This document shows positions 40,723 to 48,476 of a stretch of 64,000 bases of DNA, piece after piece. Position 1 is the stretch's first letter. The number at the start of each line of letters is the position of its first letter. Made by a program: the position numbers and the translations under genes. The notes under the pieces are model-generated. The model made no database searches. It saw only the letters and a list, made by a program, of their open reading frames with translations, and was not told the DNA's origin. The stretch is from the NCBI GenBank assembly GCA_031256825.1, contig JAIRPV010000032.1, forward strand, positions 1 to 64,000. The letters run 5' to 3'. Source of the stretch: Oscillospiraceae bacterium. GTDB taxonomy: Bacteria > Bacillota > Clostridia > Oscillospirales > Acutalibacteraceae.

Positions 40723-41166
40723 CTATCTTCCTGTGGAACCGAATCCGCCGCCGTCTCTGAGGGTGTTGTCCAGTTCGGCCGCCTCCTCGAAAGATACGGC
40801 CAAAAACGGGGCCACCACCAGCTGCGCTACGCGCTCGCCGGGGGCAACCTGCTGGGTCAGGGGGGAATGATTGTGCAGCGCCACGAGCACTTCGCCGCGG
40901 TAATCCGCATCAACAACGCCCACCTTGTTGGCCGGGGCCAGCCCGCGCTTGCTGGCAAGGCCGCTACGGGCGTAGATAAATCCGGCGTAGCCTTCCGGGA
41001 TTTCCATGGCAAGGCCTGTTGGCACAAGCTTTGTTTCGCCCGGCGCAATGTTGAGCGGTTCATCCAGGCAGGCGGAAAGATCGGCCCCGGCGGCGTAGGC
41101 GGAGCCATACTGCGGCAAAACCGCGCCGCCGCGCAGCTTTTTTACGCGCAGAGCAGGTTTGGTCAT
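40723..41166 (-). CDS. dut: dUTP diphosphatase
   Basis: Trimeric dUTPase, 147 residues, which hydrolyses dUTP to dUMP and keeps uracil out of DNA. All five motifs are present: AGADLSACL, ARSGLASKRGL, NKVGVVDADYRGE, GERVAQLVV and the C-terminal RDGGGFGSTG. ATG 41166 follows GAGGAG by eight bases; a TTG two codons earlier is less likely. It is 27 bases downstream of nrdG, giving a functional deoxynucleotide cluster with nrdD further upstream. Confidence 0.97.
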   Translation of the reverse strand: MTKPALRVKKLRGGAVLPQYGSAYAAGADLSACLDEPLNIAPGETKLVPTGLAMEIPEGYAGFIYARSGLASKRGLAPANKVGVVDADYRGEVLVALHNHSPLTQQVAPGERVAQLVVAPFLAVSFEEAAELDNTLRDGGGFGSTGR

Positions 41167-41193
41167 GGTCAATACTCCTCATACTCAATGTTT

Positions 41194-41712
41194 TTAGGAT
41201 TCCCAAAAAATCAAATCGCCCGCTTCCAGCGATTCGCGGCACCGCAGGATTCGCTGGTTGGATGATCCCCGGAAGCGCAGGTTCAGGTTTTTGCGCGCCA
41301 GCACAAACCGGCCGTCCACCAGCACGTCAATCAGCGAAAGCAAGCGGTGCAGCGTCCCGGATTCCGGGCATTCGGGCAGCAATTCTTTGTCAAACAGATA
41401 GCCCGTGTAACACCAGATATCTTTGCCCGGCAGCTCGCGGCGCACGCGCTCGGCCAGCCCCAGCACGGCGGCCCGGTTGCTAGGATGCAACGGCTCGCCG
41501 CCCAGCAGCGTCAGCCCCCGGATATAGTCCGGCTCCAGCGCGCTGAGAACGCGCCGTTCCACCTGGGGCGTATAGGCCTCGCCAAAGTTGAACTGCCAGG
41601 CCTCGGGGTTAAAACAGCCGGGGCAGCCGTGCTCGCAGCCGCTGACAAACAGCGATACGCGCACCCCCGGCCCGTTGGCCACGTCGTGGGGCTTCAAGTT
41701 GGAATAATTCAT
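41194..41712 (-). CDS. nrdG: Anaerobic ribonucleotide reductase activating protein
   Basis: NrdG, 172 residues, a radical SAM enzyme that installs the glycyl radical on NrdD. The cluster motif is SGCEHGCPGCFN (C-x3-C-x2-C) near residue 26, followed by TLLGGEPLHPSNRAAVL and WCYTGYLFD. The first residues MNYSNLKPHDVANGPGVRVS are typical. The ATG overlaps the stop of the HAD hydrolase gene (ATGA), which is a strong argument for this start over a long upstream extension. It belongs to the nrdD-led unit. Confidence 0.96.
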   Translation of the reverse strand: MNYSNLKPHDVANGPGVRVSLFVSGCEHGCPGCFNPEAWQFNFGEAYTPQVERRVLSALEPDYIRGLTLLGGEPLHPSNRAAVLGLAERVRRELPGKDIWCYTGYLFDKELLPECPESGTLHRLLSLIDVLVDGRFVLARKNLNLRFRGSSNQRILRCRESLEAGDLIFWES

Positions 41713-42467
41713 TGCGTTCCTTTCAGCCGTTCCATCAGTTCCCGCCAGTCGTGAATATGCCAATGCGGGCAAGTTGGCGGGGCCATAACCGGGTCGTGAT
41801 AAATGCAGGGGAGGGTTGTGTCTTCGTACCAGATGCCTGTCATGCCGAGGGCGCAGGCGCCTTCCACGTCGCATTGGGGGTTGTCGCCGCAAAACCAAAT
41901 CTCTTCCGGCGGCAGGTTCGCCTTGGCAAGCGCCAGCCGGAATATCAGCGGGTCGGGTTTGCGCACGCCGTATTCGCTGCTGCATATCACAAACTCAAAG
42001 GGATGTTCCGGGAAATACTTGCGCAGCCGCGCGCAAACCCCTTCTACTGATTCGTTGATATTACTCACAACGCCCGTGCGGATGTGCAGCAGCCGCAGCA
42101 GGGCAAGCAATTCGTCCACATGCGGCATGATGTGGTAATATCCCGCGCATGCCGCATAATATAGCTGGCTCAGCTCCGGAATGGGGCGCGAAAATTCGAG
42201 CTCCAACAACGCAAACAGCAGCCGCAGGAACTGGTGATCGTGCAGTTCGCGCCCGGCCTTCCGGGCCGGCAAGTGCAGCTGCGGCCAAAGCTCGCGCGCA
42301 GCCGCGGCCACGTCCTGCGCTGAAAGGCCGCGCGGGTTTTTCGCGGCATAGGGCAACAGAGCCTCGTAGCCGCGCGTGCTATCCCATTGCGCCTCTGTGA
42401 CGAGGGTGTGCCCGCTGTCGAAAAGAACCATCTTCGGCTTCGCCGTTACCCCTGTTTCTCGCATCAT
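41709..42467 (-). CDS. HAD-family hydrolase in the nrd cluster
   Basis: A 252-residue HAD hydrolase of the subfamily with a helical cap after motif I. Motif I is FDSGHT, motif II is TGVVSNINES, and motifs III/IV are ICSSEYGVRKPDPLIF and WFCGDNPQCDVEGA. The nucleophile Asp is present, but the second Asp of the usual DxD is Gly, so ordinary phosphatase chemistry is uncertain. Its position between nrdD and nrdG suggests a nucleotide-related substrate. ATG 42467 overlaps the previous stop (ATGA); the upstream ribosome-binding sequence lies in a heptamer repeat block. ATG 42431 is an alternative. Confidence 0.85.
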   Translation of the reverse strand: MMRETGVTAKPKMVLFDSGHTLVTEAQWDSTRGYEALLPYAAKNPRGLSAQDVAAAARELWPQLHLPARKAGRELHDHQFLRLLFALLELEFSRPIPELSQLYYAACAGYYHIMPHVDELLALLRLLHIRTGVVSNINESVEGVCARLRKYFPEHPFEFVICSSEYGVRKPDPLIFRLALAKANLPPEEIWFCGDNPQCDVEGACALGMTGIWYEDTTLPCIYHDPVMAPPTCPHWHIHDWRELMERLKGTQ

Positions 42468-43348
42468 CTTACCCCCATACCCCTGTCTCCTGTCTCCTCA
42501 TCCCTGCCTCCTGTCTCCCTGTCTCCTGCCTCCTCATCCCTGCCTCCTGCATGGATGTTTCCTAGCCCGTGTATGGTTTTGGTAACACGCGGGCTGCCAT
42601 GATAAGTGACGTCGCCCAGGCCGTTGATTTCCGCCGAAAGCGTTTGAAGCGCCGTGATTTCGCAGTCGCCCGCGCCGTTGATCGCGATCGTTGCATGTTC
42701 GGCGTTCAGGCCGAAGGCGCTGACGCTCCCCGCGCCGTTGACGTTGATTGTGGCCTGCGTTGCCGCGCCGTTGAGCGTTAAGTCCCCCGCGCCGTTGATG
42801 TCCAGGCGCAGCTGATCCAGCTTGCCGAATGTCATGTCTCCGTCAGCCGCGCCGTTGAGGGCGATTTCGCAGCGCGCGACGGAAGGGCAGTTGTAGCTGA
42901 AATCCCAGGGGCCGTTCAGAACGAGCTTTTCAATCGGCGCGCCCACCCTGATTTCGAGCCGCGTCGGCGTCAGGATCAGCTTTTCGCGGGGTTGTATGGC
43001 GATCACGCGCCGCGCCGCGTTGCACGAAATGGCAATGCTGTCGGCAATGTTGCCGTCCGCCGTCATGGTAACGCCGCGCGGCAGCGTTTCGTCAATCACA
43101 ATGTCAACGGCATGCTTTGCCTGGCTCCATTGGAAAGAAACGCCGTTGACTTCCAGGGTATAGGGTTCGCTGTCGCGCAGCTGCGTTGTGCGGGTAACGA
43201 GATTGCCATCGCCCTTGATCACGCGCCGGTTGGGGCTAAGGCCCAGCTGGAACGGTTCGGCGGTCTTGAGCTGGCAGGCCGAAAGGCCAGTTAGCAGAGC
43301 CAAAAGCAGCGCCGCTAGGGCAAAAACGCGCCTGTTGCGTTGATTCAT
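42464..43348 (-). CDS. DUF2807 (GIN domain) lipoprotein with repeat-derived tail
   Basis: A 294-residue lipoprotein with lipobox LLTGLSAC (Cys near residue 25). The mature part is the right-handed beta-helix GIN domain (DUF2807), shown by repeated turns such as LNGAADGDM, INGAGDLTLNG, VNGAGSVSA, INGAGDCEI and INGLGDVTY. The last 26 residues (from about GGRDEEAGDRETGG) are encoded entirely by AGGAGRC repeats and replace a normal domain end. GGAGG precedes ATG 43348. The stop overlaps the HAD gene start. Function unknown; GIN-domain proteins are thought to be surface adhesin-like. Confidence 0.85.
   Translation of the reverse strand: MNQRNRRVFALAALLLALLTGLSACQLKTAEPFQLGLSPNRRVIKGDGNLVTRTTQLRDSEPYTLEVNGVSFQWSQAKHAVDIVIDETLPRGVTMTADGNIADSIAISCNAARRVIAIQPREKLILTPTRLEIRVGAPIEKLVLNGPWDFSYNCPSVARCEIALNGAADGDMTFGKLDQLRLDINGAGDLTLNGAATQATINVNGAGSVSAFGLNAEHATIAINGAGDCEITALQTLSAEINGLGDVTYHGSPRVTKTIHGLGNIHAGGRDEEAGDRETGGRDEETGDRGMGVR
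42480..42548 (-). repeat. Heptamer repeat block C at a gene junction
   Basis: Minus-strand units: AGGAGGC, AGGGATG, AGGAGGC, AGGAGAC, AGGGAGAC, AGGAGGC, AGGGATG, AGGAGAC, AGGAGAC, AGGGG. The same AGGAGRC family as in tsaB. It forms the 3' end of the DUF2807 gene and lies 13-80 bases before the HAD gene start. Confidence 0.92.
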
Positions 43349-43412
43349 GGAGCACCTCCGAACAAAATTTGGTTGCTGGCGGGCGGGCAATGGTTCGCGC
43401 CGCATTCGCCCT

Positions 43413-45551
43413 TTATAGGTGCAGCACCCGCGCCTTGATCTCTTTGGTCTTGCCAACGTTCCAAAAGTTCTCGCCCAGGTAGCCGCAGGTGCGGCGGGTG
43501 ACGTTCATCTGGGCGTGGTCTTTGTTGTGGCATTGGGGGCACTCCCACTCAAAGTTGTCGTTGACAATGATTTCGCCGTCGAACCCGCAAACGTGGCAAT
43601 AATCGCTCTTGGTATTGAATTCGGCGTACTGGATGTTGTCGTAAATAAAGCGGACGACGTCTTCCAGCGCGTCAAGGTTGTGGCGCATGTTGGGGATTTC
43701 CACATAGCTGATGGCCCCGCCCGTGCTGATGGTCTGGAACTGGCTCTCAAACGTGAACTTGCTGAACGCGTCGATTTCTTCGCGCACGTCGATGTGGTAG
43801 GAGTTGGTATAATACCCCTTGTCCGTAACGTCTTCAATTGTGCCAAAACGCTCTTTGTCAATGCGCGCAAAGCGGTAGCAGAGACTTTCGGCCGGGGTGC
43901 CGTAAAGCCCGAAGGCGATGGTCGTCTGCTGCTTCCACTTGTCTGCCGCCGCGCGCATGCGCCGCATGATTTCCAGCGCGAAAGCAAGGCCTTCCGGCTC
44001 GGTGTGGCTAACGCCTTTCATGAGCTTCGTGACCTCATACAAGCCGATATAGCCCAGCGAAATTGTGCTGTAGCCATTGAGCAGGTAGCGGTCGATGACT
44101 TCGCCCTTGCCTAGCCGCGCGATCGCGCCGTATTGCCAGTGCACGGGGCTAACGTCGCTGCGGGTGCCTTTCAGGGCGTTATGGCGGCACATCAGCGCCT
44201 CAAAGCACAAGTCCAGCCGCTCGTCGAGCAGGTTCCAGAATGCGTCTTCGCCCTTTTCGCGGCAGAGAATGCCAATTTGCGGCAGGTTCAGGCTCACCAC
44301 GCCCTGGTTAAAGCGGCCCTCAAAGCGATATTCGCCGTCTACATCCTTCCAGGGGGTTAAAAAGCTGCGGCAGCCCATGCAGCTATAAACGTTGCCCTGA
44401 TAATTCTCGCGCATTTTCTTGGCCGAAATGTAGTCCGGATACAGCCGCTTGGCGGAGCATTGCACGGCCAGCTTCGTTAGATAATCGTATTTGCCGCCCT
44501 TCAGGCAGTTGTGCTCGTCGAGCACATAAATCAGCTTCGGGAAGGCCGGCGTGACATAAACGCCTTTTTCGTTCTTGATTCCCTGCAGGCGCTGCCGGAT
44601 GATTTCCTCAATGATCAGCGCGTTTTCGTCGATATAGGGGTCGCCCTCCTGTAAATTCATGAAGATCGTTACAAAGGGGCTTTGGCCGTTGGTGGTCATC
44701 AGGGTGTTGATCTGGTATTGAATGGTCTGCACGCCCGAACGCAGTTCCGCCTGCAACAGGGCGTTGACAATGCCCTGCCGGGCCTCTTCGGTTATGCCGT
44801 CGCCGCAGGTGCGCCGCACTTGCGCGTCGAACTTGTCGTAGCTGCGCCGCAGATATTTGCCCAAATGGCTGATGTCAACGCTCTGGCCGCCGTATTGGTT
44901 CGAGGCCACGTTGGCAATGATCTGCGTCATCACGGTGCAGGCCACCTGGAAGCTCTTGGGCGACTCAATCAGCTTGCCGTTCATCACCGTGCCGTTGTCG
45001 AGCATGTCGCCGATGTTGATCAGGCAGCAGTTGAAGATGGGCTGCACAAAATAGTCGCTGTCGTGGAAATGGATGGCGCCTTCGTCGTGGGCCTTCGAAA
45101 TTTTCTCGGGCAGCAGAATGCGCCGGGTTAAATCGCGCGAAACCTCGCCGGCGATGAGATCGCGCTGGGTGGCCGCCGTCACGGCGTTTTTGTTGGAGTT
45201 TTCTTCCATCACATCTTTGTTGTCGCGCCGGATCAGGCTCAGGATCGAGTCGTCGGTTGTGTTGGCCCGGCGCACCAGCGCCCGCGTGTAGCGATAGATG
45301 ATGTATGCTTTGGCCAGGGCAAACTTGCCCATCTCCATCAGCTTTTGTTCCACAATGTCCTGGATATCCTCCACCAGAATGCGCGCCCGGCGGATGCGCT
45401 CAATGTCCTTAACAATCGCTTCAATTTGCGCGGCGTCCGCCTGCTCGTCTTCATCCACCGCCGCGTTGGCCTTCAGGATTGCCGTCACGATTTTGGCGCG
45501 GTCAAAATCCACCGAAGCCCCGTCCCGTTTAATGACTTTCATTGCGCTCAT
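43413..45551 (-). CDS. nrdD: Anaerobic ribonucleoside-triphosphate reductase
   Basis: NrdD, 712 residues, class III ribonucleotide reductase. An ATP-cone domain occupies residues 1-95 (MKVIKRDGASVDFDRAKI). The catalytic barrel contains FHDSDYFVQPIFNCCLI and SYGAI-type substrate residues. At the C-terminus, CHVCGFDGE and CPQCHNKD form the zinc site, and RRTCGYLGENFW carries the glycyl radical. It needs NrdG (41194-41712) for activation. The promoter carries two NrdR-type boxes, so expression should fall when dATP is high. The ATP cone suggests allosteric dATP inhibition as well. Confidence 0.98.
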   Translation of the reverse strand: MSAMKVIKRDGASVDFDRAKIVTAILKANAAVDEDEQADAAQIEAIVKDIERIRRARILVEDIQDIVEQKLMEMGKFALAKAYIIYRYTRALVRRANTTDDSILSLIRRDNKDVMEENSNKNAVTAATQRDLIAGEVSRDLTRRILLPEKISKAHDEGAIHFHDSDYFVQPIFNCCLINIGDMLDNGTVMNGKLIESPKSFQVACTVMTQIIANVASNQYGGQSVDISHLGKYLRRSYDKFDAQVRRTCGDGITEEARQGIVNALLQAELRSGVQTIQYQINTLMTTNGQSPFVTIFMNLQEGDPYIDENALIIEEIIRQRLQGIKNEKGVYVTPAFPKLIYVLDEHNCLKGGKYDYLTKLAVQCSAKRLYPDYISAKKMRENYQGNVYSCMGCRSFLTPWKDVDGEYRFEGRFNQGVVSLNLPQIGILCREKGEDAFWNLLDERLDLCFEALMCRHNALKGTRSDVSPVHWQYGAIARLGKGEVIDRYLLNGYSTISLGYIGLYEVTKLMKGVSHTEPEGLAFALEIMRRMRAAADKWKQQTTIAFGLYGTPAESLCYRFARIDKERFGTIEDVTDKGYYTNSYHIDVREEIDAFSKFTFESQFQTISTGGAISYVEIPNMRHNLDALEDVVRFIYDNIQYAEFNTKSDYCHVCGFDGEIIVNDNFEWECPQCHNKDHAQMNVTRRTCGYLGENFWNVGKTKEIKARVLHL

Positions 45552-45612
45552 AATGATCTCTTCTTTCCCTGTAAAAATCGTCCCCGGCGGCGCTTTGCGA
45601 TCGCCGGCAACT

Positions 45613-45642
45613 AGTATAACACAAAACCCAGTGGGCTGTCAA
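45613..45642 (-). promoter_or_regulatory. Sigma-A promoter of nrdD
   Basis: Minus strand TTGACA (45642-45637), 18-base spacer, TATACT (45618-45613). The rest of the 327-base gap 45552-45878 holds the two NrdR-type boxes and the divergent promoter; nothing else is evident. Confidence 0.85.
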
Positions 45643-45652
45643 TAGGTTAGAG

Positions 45653-45668
45653 CCACAAAATATAGATA
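45653..45668. promoter_or_regulatory. NrdR-type box 1
   Basis: CCACAAAATATAGATA; its core CAAAATATAG matches nine of ten positions of the NrdR core (C-W-A-T-A-T-A-T-W-G). It lies ten bases upstream of the nrdD -35 element. Confidence 0.6.
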
Positions 45669-45693
45669 TTTTTTTCGGCGATTCTTGTGCAAT

Positions 45694-45709
45694 GCACTAT
45701 ATCTAGTTT
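45694..45709. promoter_or_regulatory. NrdR-type box 2
   Basis: GCACTATATCTAGTTT; its core CTATATCTAG again matches nine of ten positions. The centres of the two boxes are 41 bases apart, about four helical turns, the kind of phasing expected for the oligomeric NrdR repressor. Confidence 0.65.
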
Positions 45710-45803
45710 CTCCCTTGGGGACGCCGGGGCGCGCGCTTTTATTGGTATGTCAGCCTGGCTGGAAATTCGTTCCTGATGCACAGCCCCGCCCGCAATAAAA
45801 AGC

Positions 45804-45832
45804 TTGATTTTTTTGCCGGCATGTTGTATACT
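45804..45832 (+). promoter_or_regulatory. Sigma-A promoter of the glycosyltransferase-LicD gene
   Basis: TTGATT (45804-45809), 17-base spacer, TATACT (45827-45832). Because transcription starts near 45839, translation of the gene must begin later, at 45879 or 45891. Confidence 0.82.
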
Positions 45833-45878
45833 AGTTGGTGCGAAGCCCTGCGGGCACAGGGCTGATTACAACACAAGG

Positions 45879-48476
45879 ATGGCATGCGATTTGGATAAGA
45901 CAAACAACACCGCCGCAAAGGAATCGTTGCAATGGGATGAGACGGGCGTCGTCTTCGTGCTCAAGAGTTTGCGCCTGACGTCCGCCGCGCAGTCCATGGC
46001 TTCCTTGATGGACGCTTTTGTAAGCGAAGGGCGCAGCGTATTTCTCATTACGCAGTCGGAACCGTCGGGAGACGATTATGTCAGCAGCGAATACGTCAGG
46101 CGGTATTCTGTCGATCAGCACGAGGCGTTCGGCGCAACGCCGGAAGAGGCGTTTTTGAAGATCATCGGCGGCATTCCTGTCCGCACGGTGGTGTTCGCGG
46201 GGGAATTATACAACAAAACCCTGCCGTTTTTTCAAACGGCGCAGCGGTTGGGGCGCTGCACGGTTTACGCCGCGGATCGGCCGCCCTACGCCTACATAGG
46301 GGCCGGCGCCGAAAAGCTGGCCATGGATAGCCTGTATCTTCTCAAACACGCGGACTGCGTGATTTCCACGTCAAAGGCGGATGCGGAGCAGCTGAAAAAA
46401 TTCGGCGCGGCGCGCGTGGCCTGCCTTCCGTTTTATTTTCCCTATCACGAAGGGGAAGTGAGCAGGGCAACTTTGCAGGGCGGGCGCATCGTATTTTTTA
46501 CCGCCTTTGCCGGGCGCAACACGCGAACGGTGCTGACCGCGTTTGCCCGGCTGCACCAACGGCGTCCCGAAACCACCCTGACGCTGGTGATTCCGCACAC
46601 GGTGCGGCCTTCGCCGGTTCTGGCGGAGCTGATTGGCGATATCAGGCAGGCGTCGCTTTCCGGCGCTGTCAAAGTGGAATCCGCCGTATTAAAGCCGCTG
46701 CGGTTTTTGCGCGCGTGCGATGTCAGCATCACCTATTCCCGCCCGCAATCGATGCCCGAAACGGTGATGGAAAGCATTTGCGCGGGCATTCCGGCGATTC
46801 AGGCGTTCGACGCGAGCGGCTCTGGCGATTCGTTCCCCGCGTATACCGTTACCGCCGCCGACGAGATTGCCATAGAGCGGCAGATGGAGTATTTCCTGGA
46901 CCGCGGCCACAGCGAGGAATTTGCCGTGCGCGCGCGCGCGCTGCTGGAACCCGCCGCGCGCGAAACGCTGGCGCGGGAGTGGTCGCGGTTGCTGAGCGAG
47001 ACGCTTGCGGCGCAAATCGCGCGCACGCGCGAAACAAACCGCCGCTTTGTTCTCCTGCGGCAATCGGCGCGGCGTTCGCTGGACGAAGGGGAATTGCCCG
47101 GCGACATTGTGCGCGGGCTGATTTGCGATTACGTGCCAACGTCCCATATTGTCGCGGCGCTCAGCGCTTGCGGCCTGGGGCGCGGGGAGATCATGCAGGC
47201 GTTCCGGCAATCGGATCTGTTCGGGCGGCGCGATTACCGCAAGCTCACGCAAAAGGGCTGGCCCTCTGCGGCGCTGGATCTGACGGGCGTGTGCATCGAC
47301 GAAGATCAGCGCGGCGCGGCGCTGGCCGAATCCTTCCTGATCGATCGGGGGCTGAGCGAAATCCGCGTCCCCGGCGCCGACGCCGCGCAATTCCCGGAGC
47401 CATATAACATGCTCACGGCGTTCAAGCTCTTTGCTCAGGAAAACGCGGGCGTGTTCCGCATGAAGCGCTTCCGCTTCATCAGCAGGTTCCTTGCGTGGTA
47501 TACGCAGCCGTTCCAGGAGCACGGCGTCTTAGGCCGGCTGGTTTTGTTCCCGCTGCGCGTGATTTCGCGGCTGGAAAAGGCTGTGGCCGGCCACGGGCTG
47601 CGCCGGCTGCTCCGGCGGCAGATTGAGGAGGTTGCGCCGGAAGACGTGCGCAAAATTCAGCTGATGGTGCTGCGGATCTTCCTGGAGTTCGAGCGCGTAT
47701 GCAAAAAGCATGGCCTGCGCTATTACCTTGCGGGCGGCACGATTTTGGGAGCGGTGCGCCACAACGGCTTTATCCCCTGGGATGACGACATGGATATCAC
47801 CATGCCCCGGCCGGATTACGACAGATTCCTTAAACTTGCGAAGAAAGAATTATCGCCGGAATTTGTGCTCGACAAAGACTGCGTGCCGTTTTGCCACAAC
47901 CGAATCGAATACAAAGACACCAGGTTCGACACCTTTTGGCGCAACGGCGGCGTGTTTTTGGATATCCTGGCGCTCGACGGCAGCCCGGACGACCCGAAAG
48001 CCCGGGCGAAGCACGAAGCAAAAACAAAGCGCTGGCGGTTTTTTATGCTGGAAAAAGCCAGACCCCTGCCTGTGCTCAACAGCCAGTGGGAGGTGCAGCG
48101 GGTTTTCCTTGTGCGTTTGTTCGCCAGACTGATTCCGCGCTGGTTCCTCAAGTGGCGCTGGAACCGCTGGGCAAAGCGCTATCCTTGCGACGACACTTCC
48201 CACTGGGTCTGTTTGCCCGCGAGCATTTATACTTACGATCAGGAGCGCTTCCCGAAAGAATATTGGGGCGAGCCGGTGATGGTTGCGTTCGAGGGGTATC
48301 AGTTCCCCACCATGCGGCATTGGGAAGACTACCTCGTTTGCCACTTCGGCGACTATAAAAAACTGCCGCCAAAAACGCTGCGGAAGTCCCACCATTTTAT
48401 CTATGCGTATGACCTTGGGAAATACAAGAACATCACAACGGAAGAGCTGGAGTGTGAGGTATTGCATGCTGTATGA
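45879..48476 (+). CDS. Glycosyltransferase fused to LicD phosphotransferase
   Basis: An 865-residue two-part enzyme. Residues 1-410 resemble a GT-B glycosyltransferase (family 4 type) ending in SRPQSMPETVMESICAGIPA, the nucleotide-sugar binding motif. Residues 600-840 are a LicD-type domain: YYLAGGTILGAVRHNGFIPW followed by the metal motif DDDMDITMPRPDYDRF near residues 633-648. LicD proteins transfer phosphocholine or another phospho-group to glycans or teichoic acids. The fusion would add a sugar and then decorate it with a phospho-substituent on a surface polymer. Start ATG 45879 has AAGG too close; TTG 45891 is possible. The next gene overlaps by 11 bases. Confidence 0.86.
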   Translation: MACDLDKTNNTAAKESLQWDETGVVFVLKSLRLTSAAQSMASLMDAFVSEGRSVFLITQSEPSGDDYVSSEYVRRYSVDQHEAFGATPEEAFLKIIGGIPVRTVVFAGELYNKTLPFFQTAQRLGRCTVYAADRPPYAYIGAGAEKLAMDSLYLLKHADCVISTSKADAEQLKKFGAARVACLPFYFPYHEGEVSRATLQGGRIVFFTAFAGRNTRTVLTAFARLHQRRPETTLTLVIPHTVRPSPVLAELIGDIRQASLSGAVKVESAVLKPLRFLRACDVSITYSRPQSMPETVMESICAGIPAIQAFDASGSGDSFPAYTVTAADEIAIERQMEYFLDRGHSEEFAVRARALLEPAARETLAREWSRLLSETLAAQIARTRETNRRFVLLRQSARRSLDEGELPGDIVRGLICDYVPTSHIVAALSACGLGRGEIMQAFRQSDLFGRRDYRKLTQKGWPSAALDLTGVCIDEDQRGAALAESFLIDRGLSEIRVPGADAAQFPEPYNMLTAFKLFAQENAGVFRMKRFRFISRFLAWYTQPFQEHGVLGRLVLFPLRVISRLEKAVAGHGLRRLLRRQIEEVAPEDVRKIQLMVLRIFLEFERVCKKHGLRYYLAGGTILGAVRHNGFIPWDDDMDITMPRPDYDRFLKLAKKELSPEFVLDKDCVPFCHNRIEYKDTRFDTFWRNGGVFLDILALDGSPDDPKARAKHEAKTKRWRFFMLEKARPLPVLNSQWEVQRVFLVRLFARLIPRWFLKWRWNRWAKRYPCDDTSHWVCLPASIYTYDQERFPKEYWGEPVMVAFEGYQFPTMRHWEDYLVCHFGDYKKLPPKTLRKSHHFIYAYDLGKYKNITTEELECEVLHAV

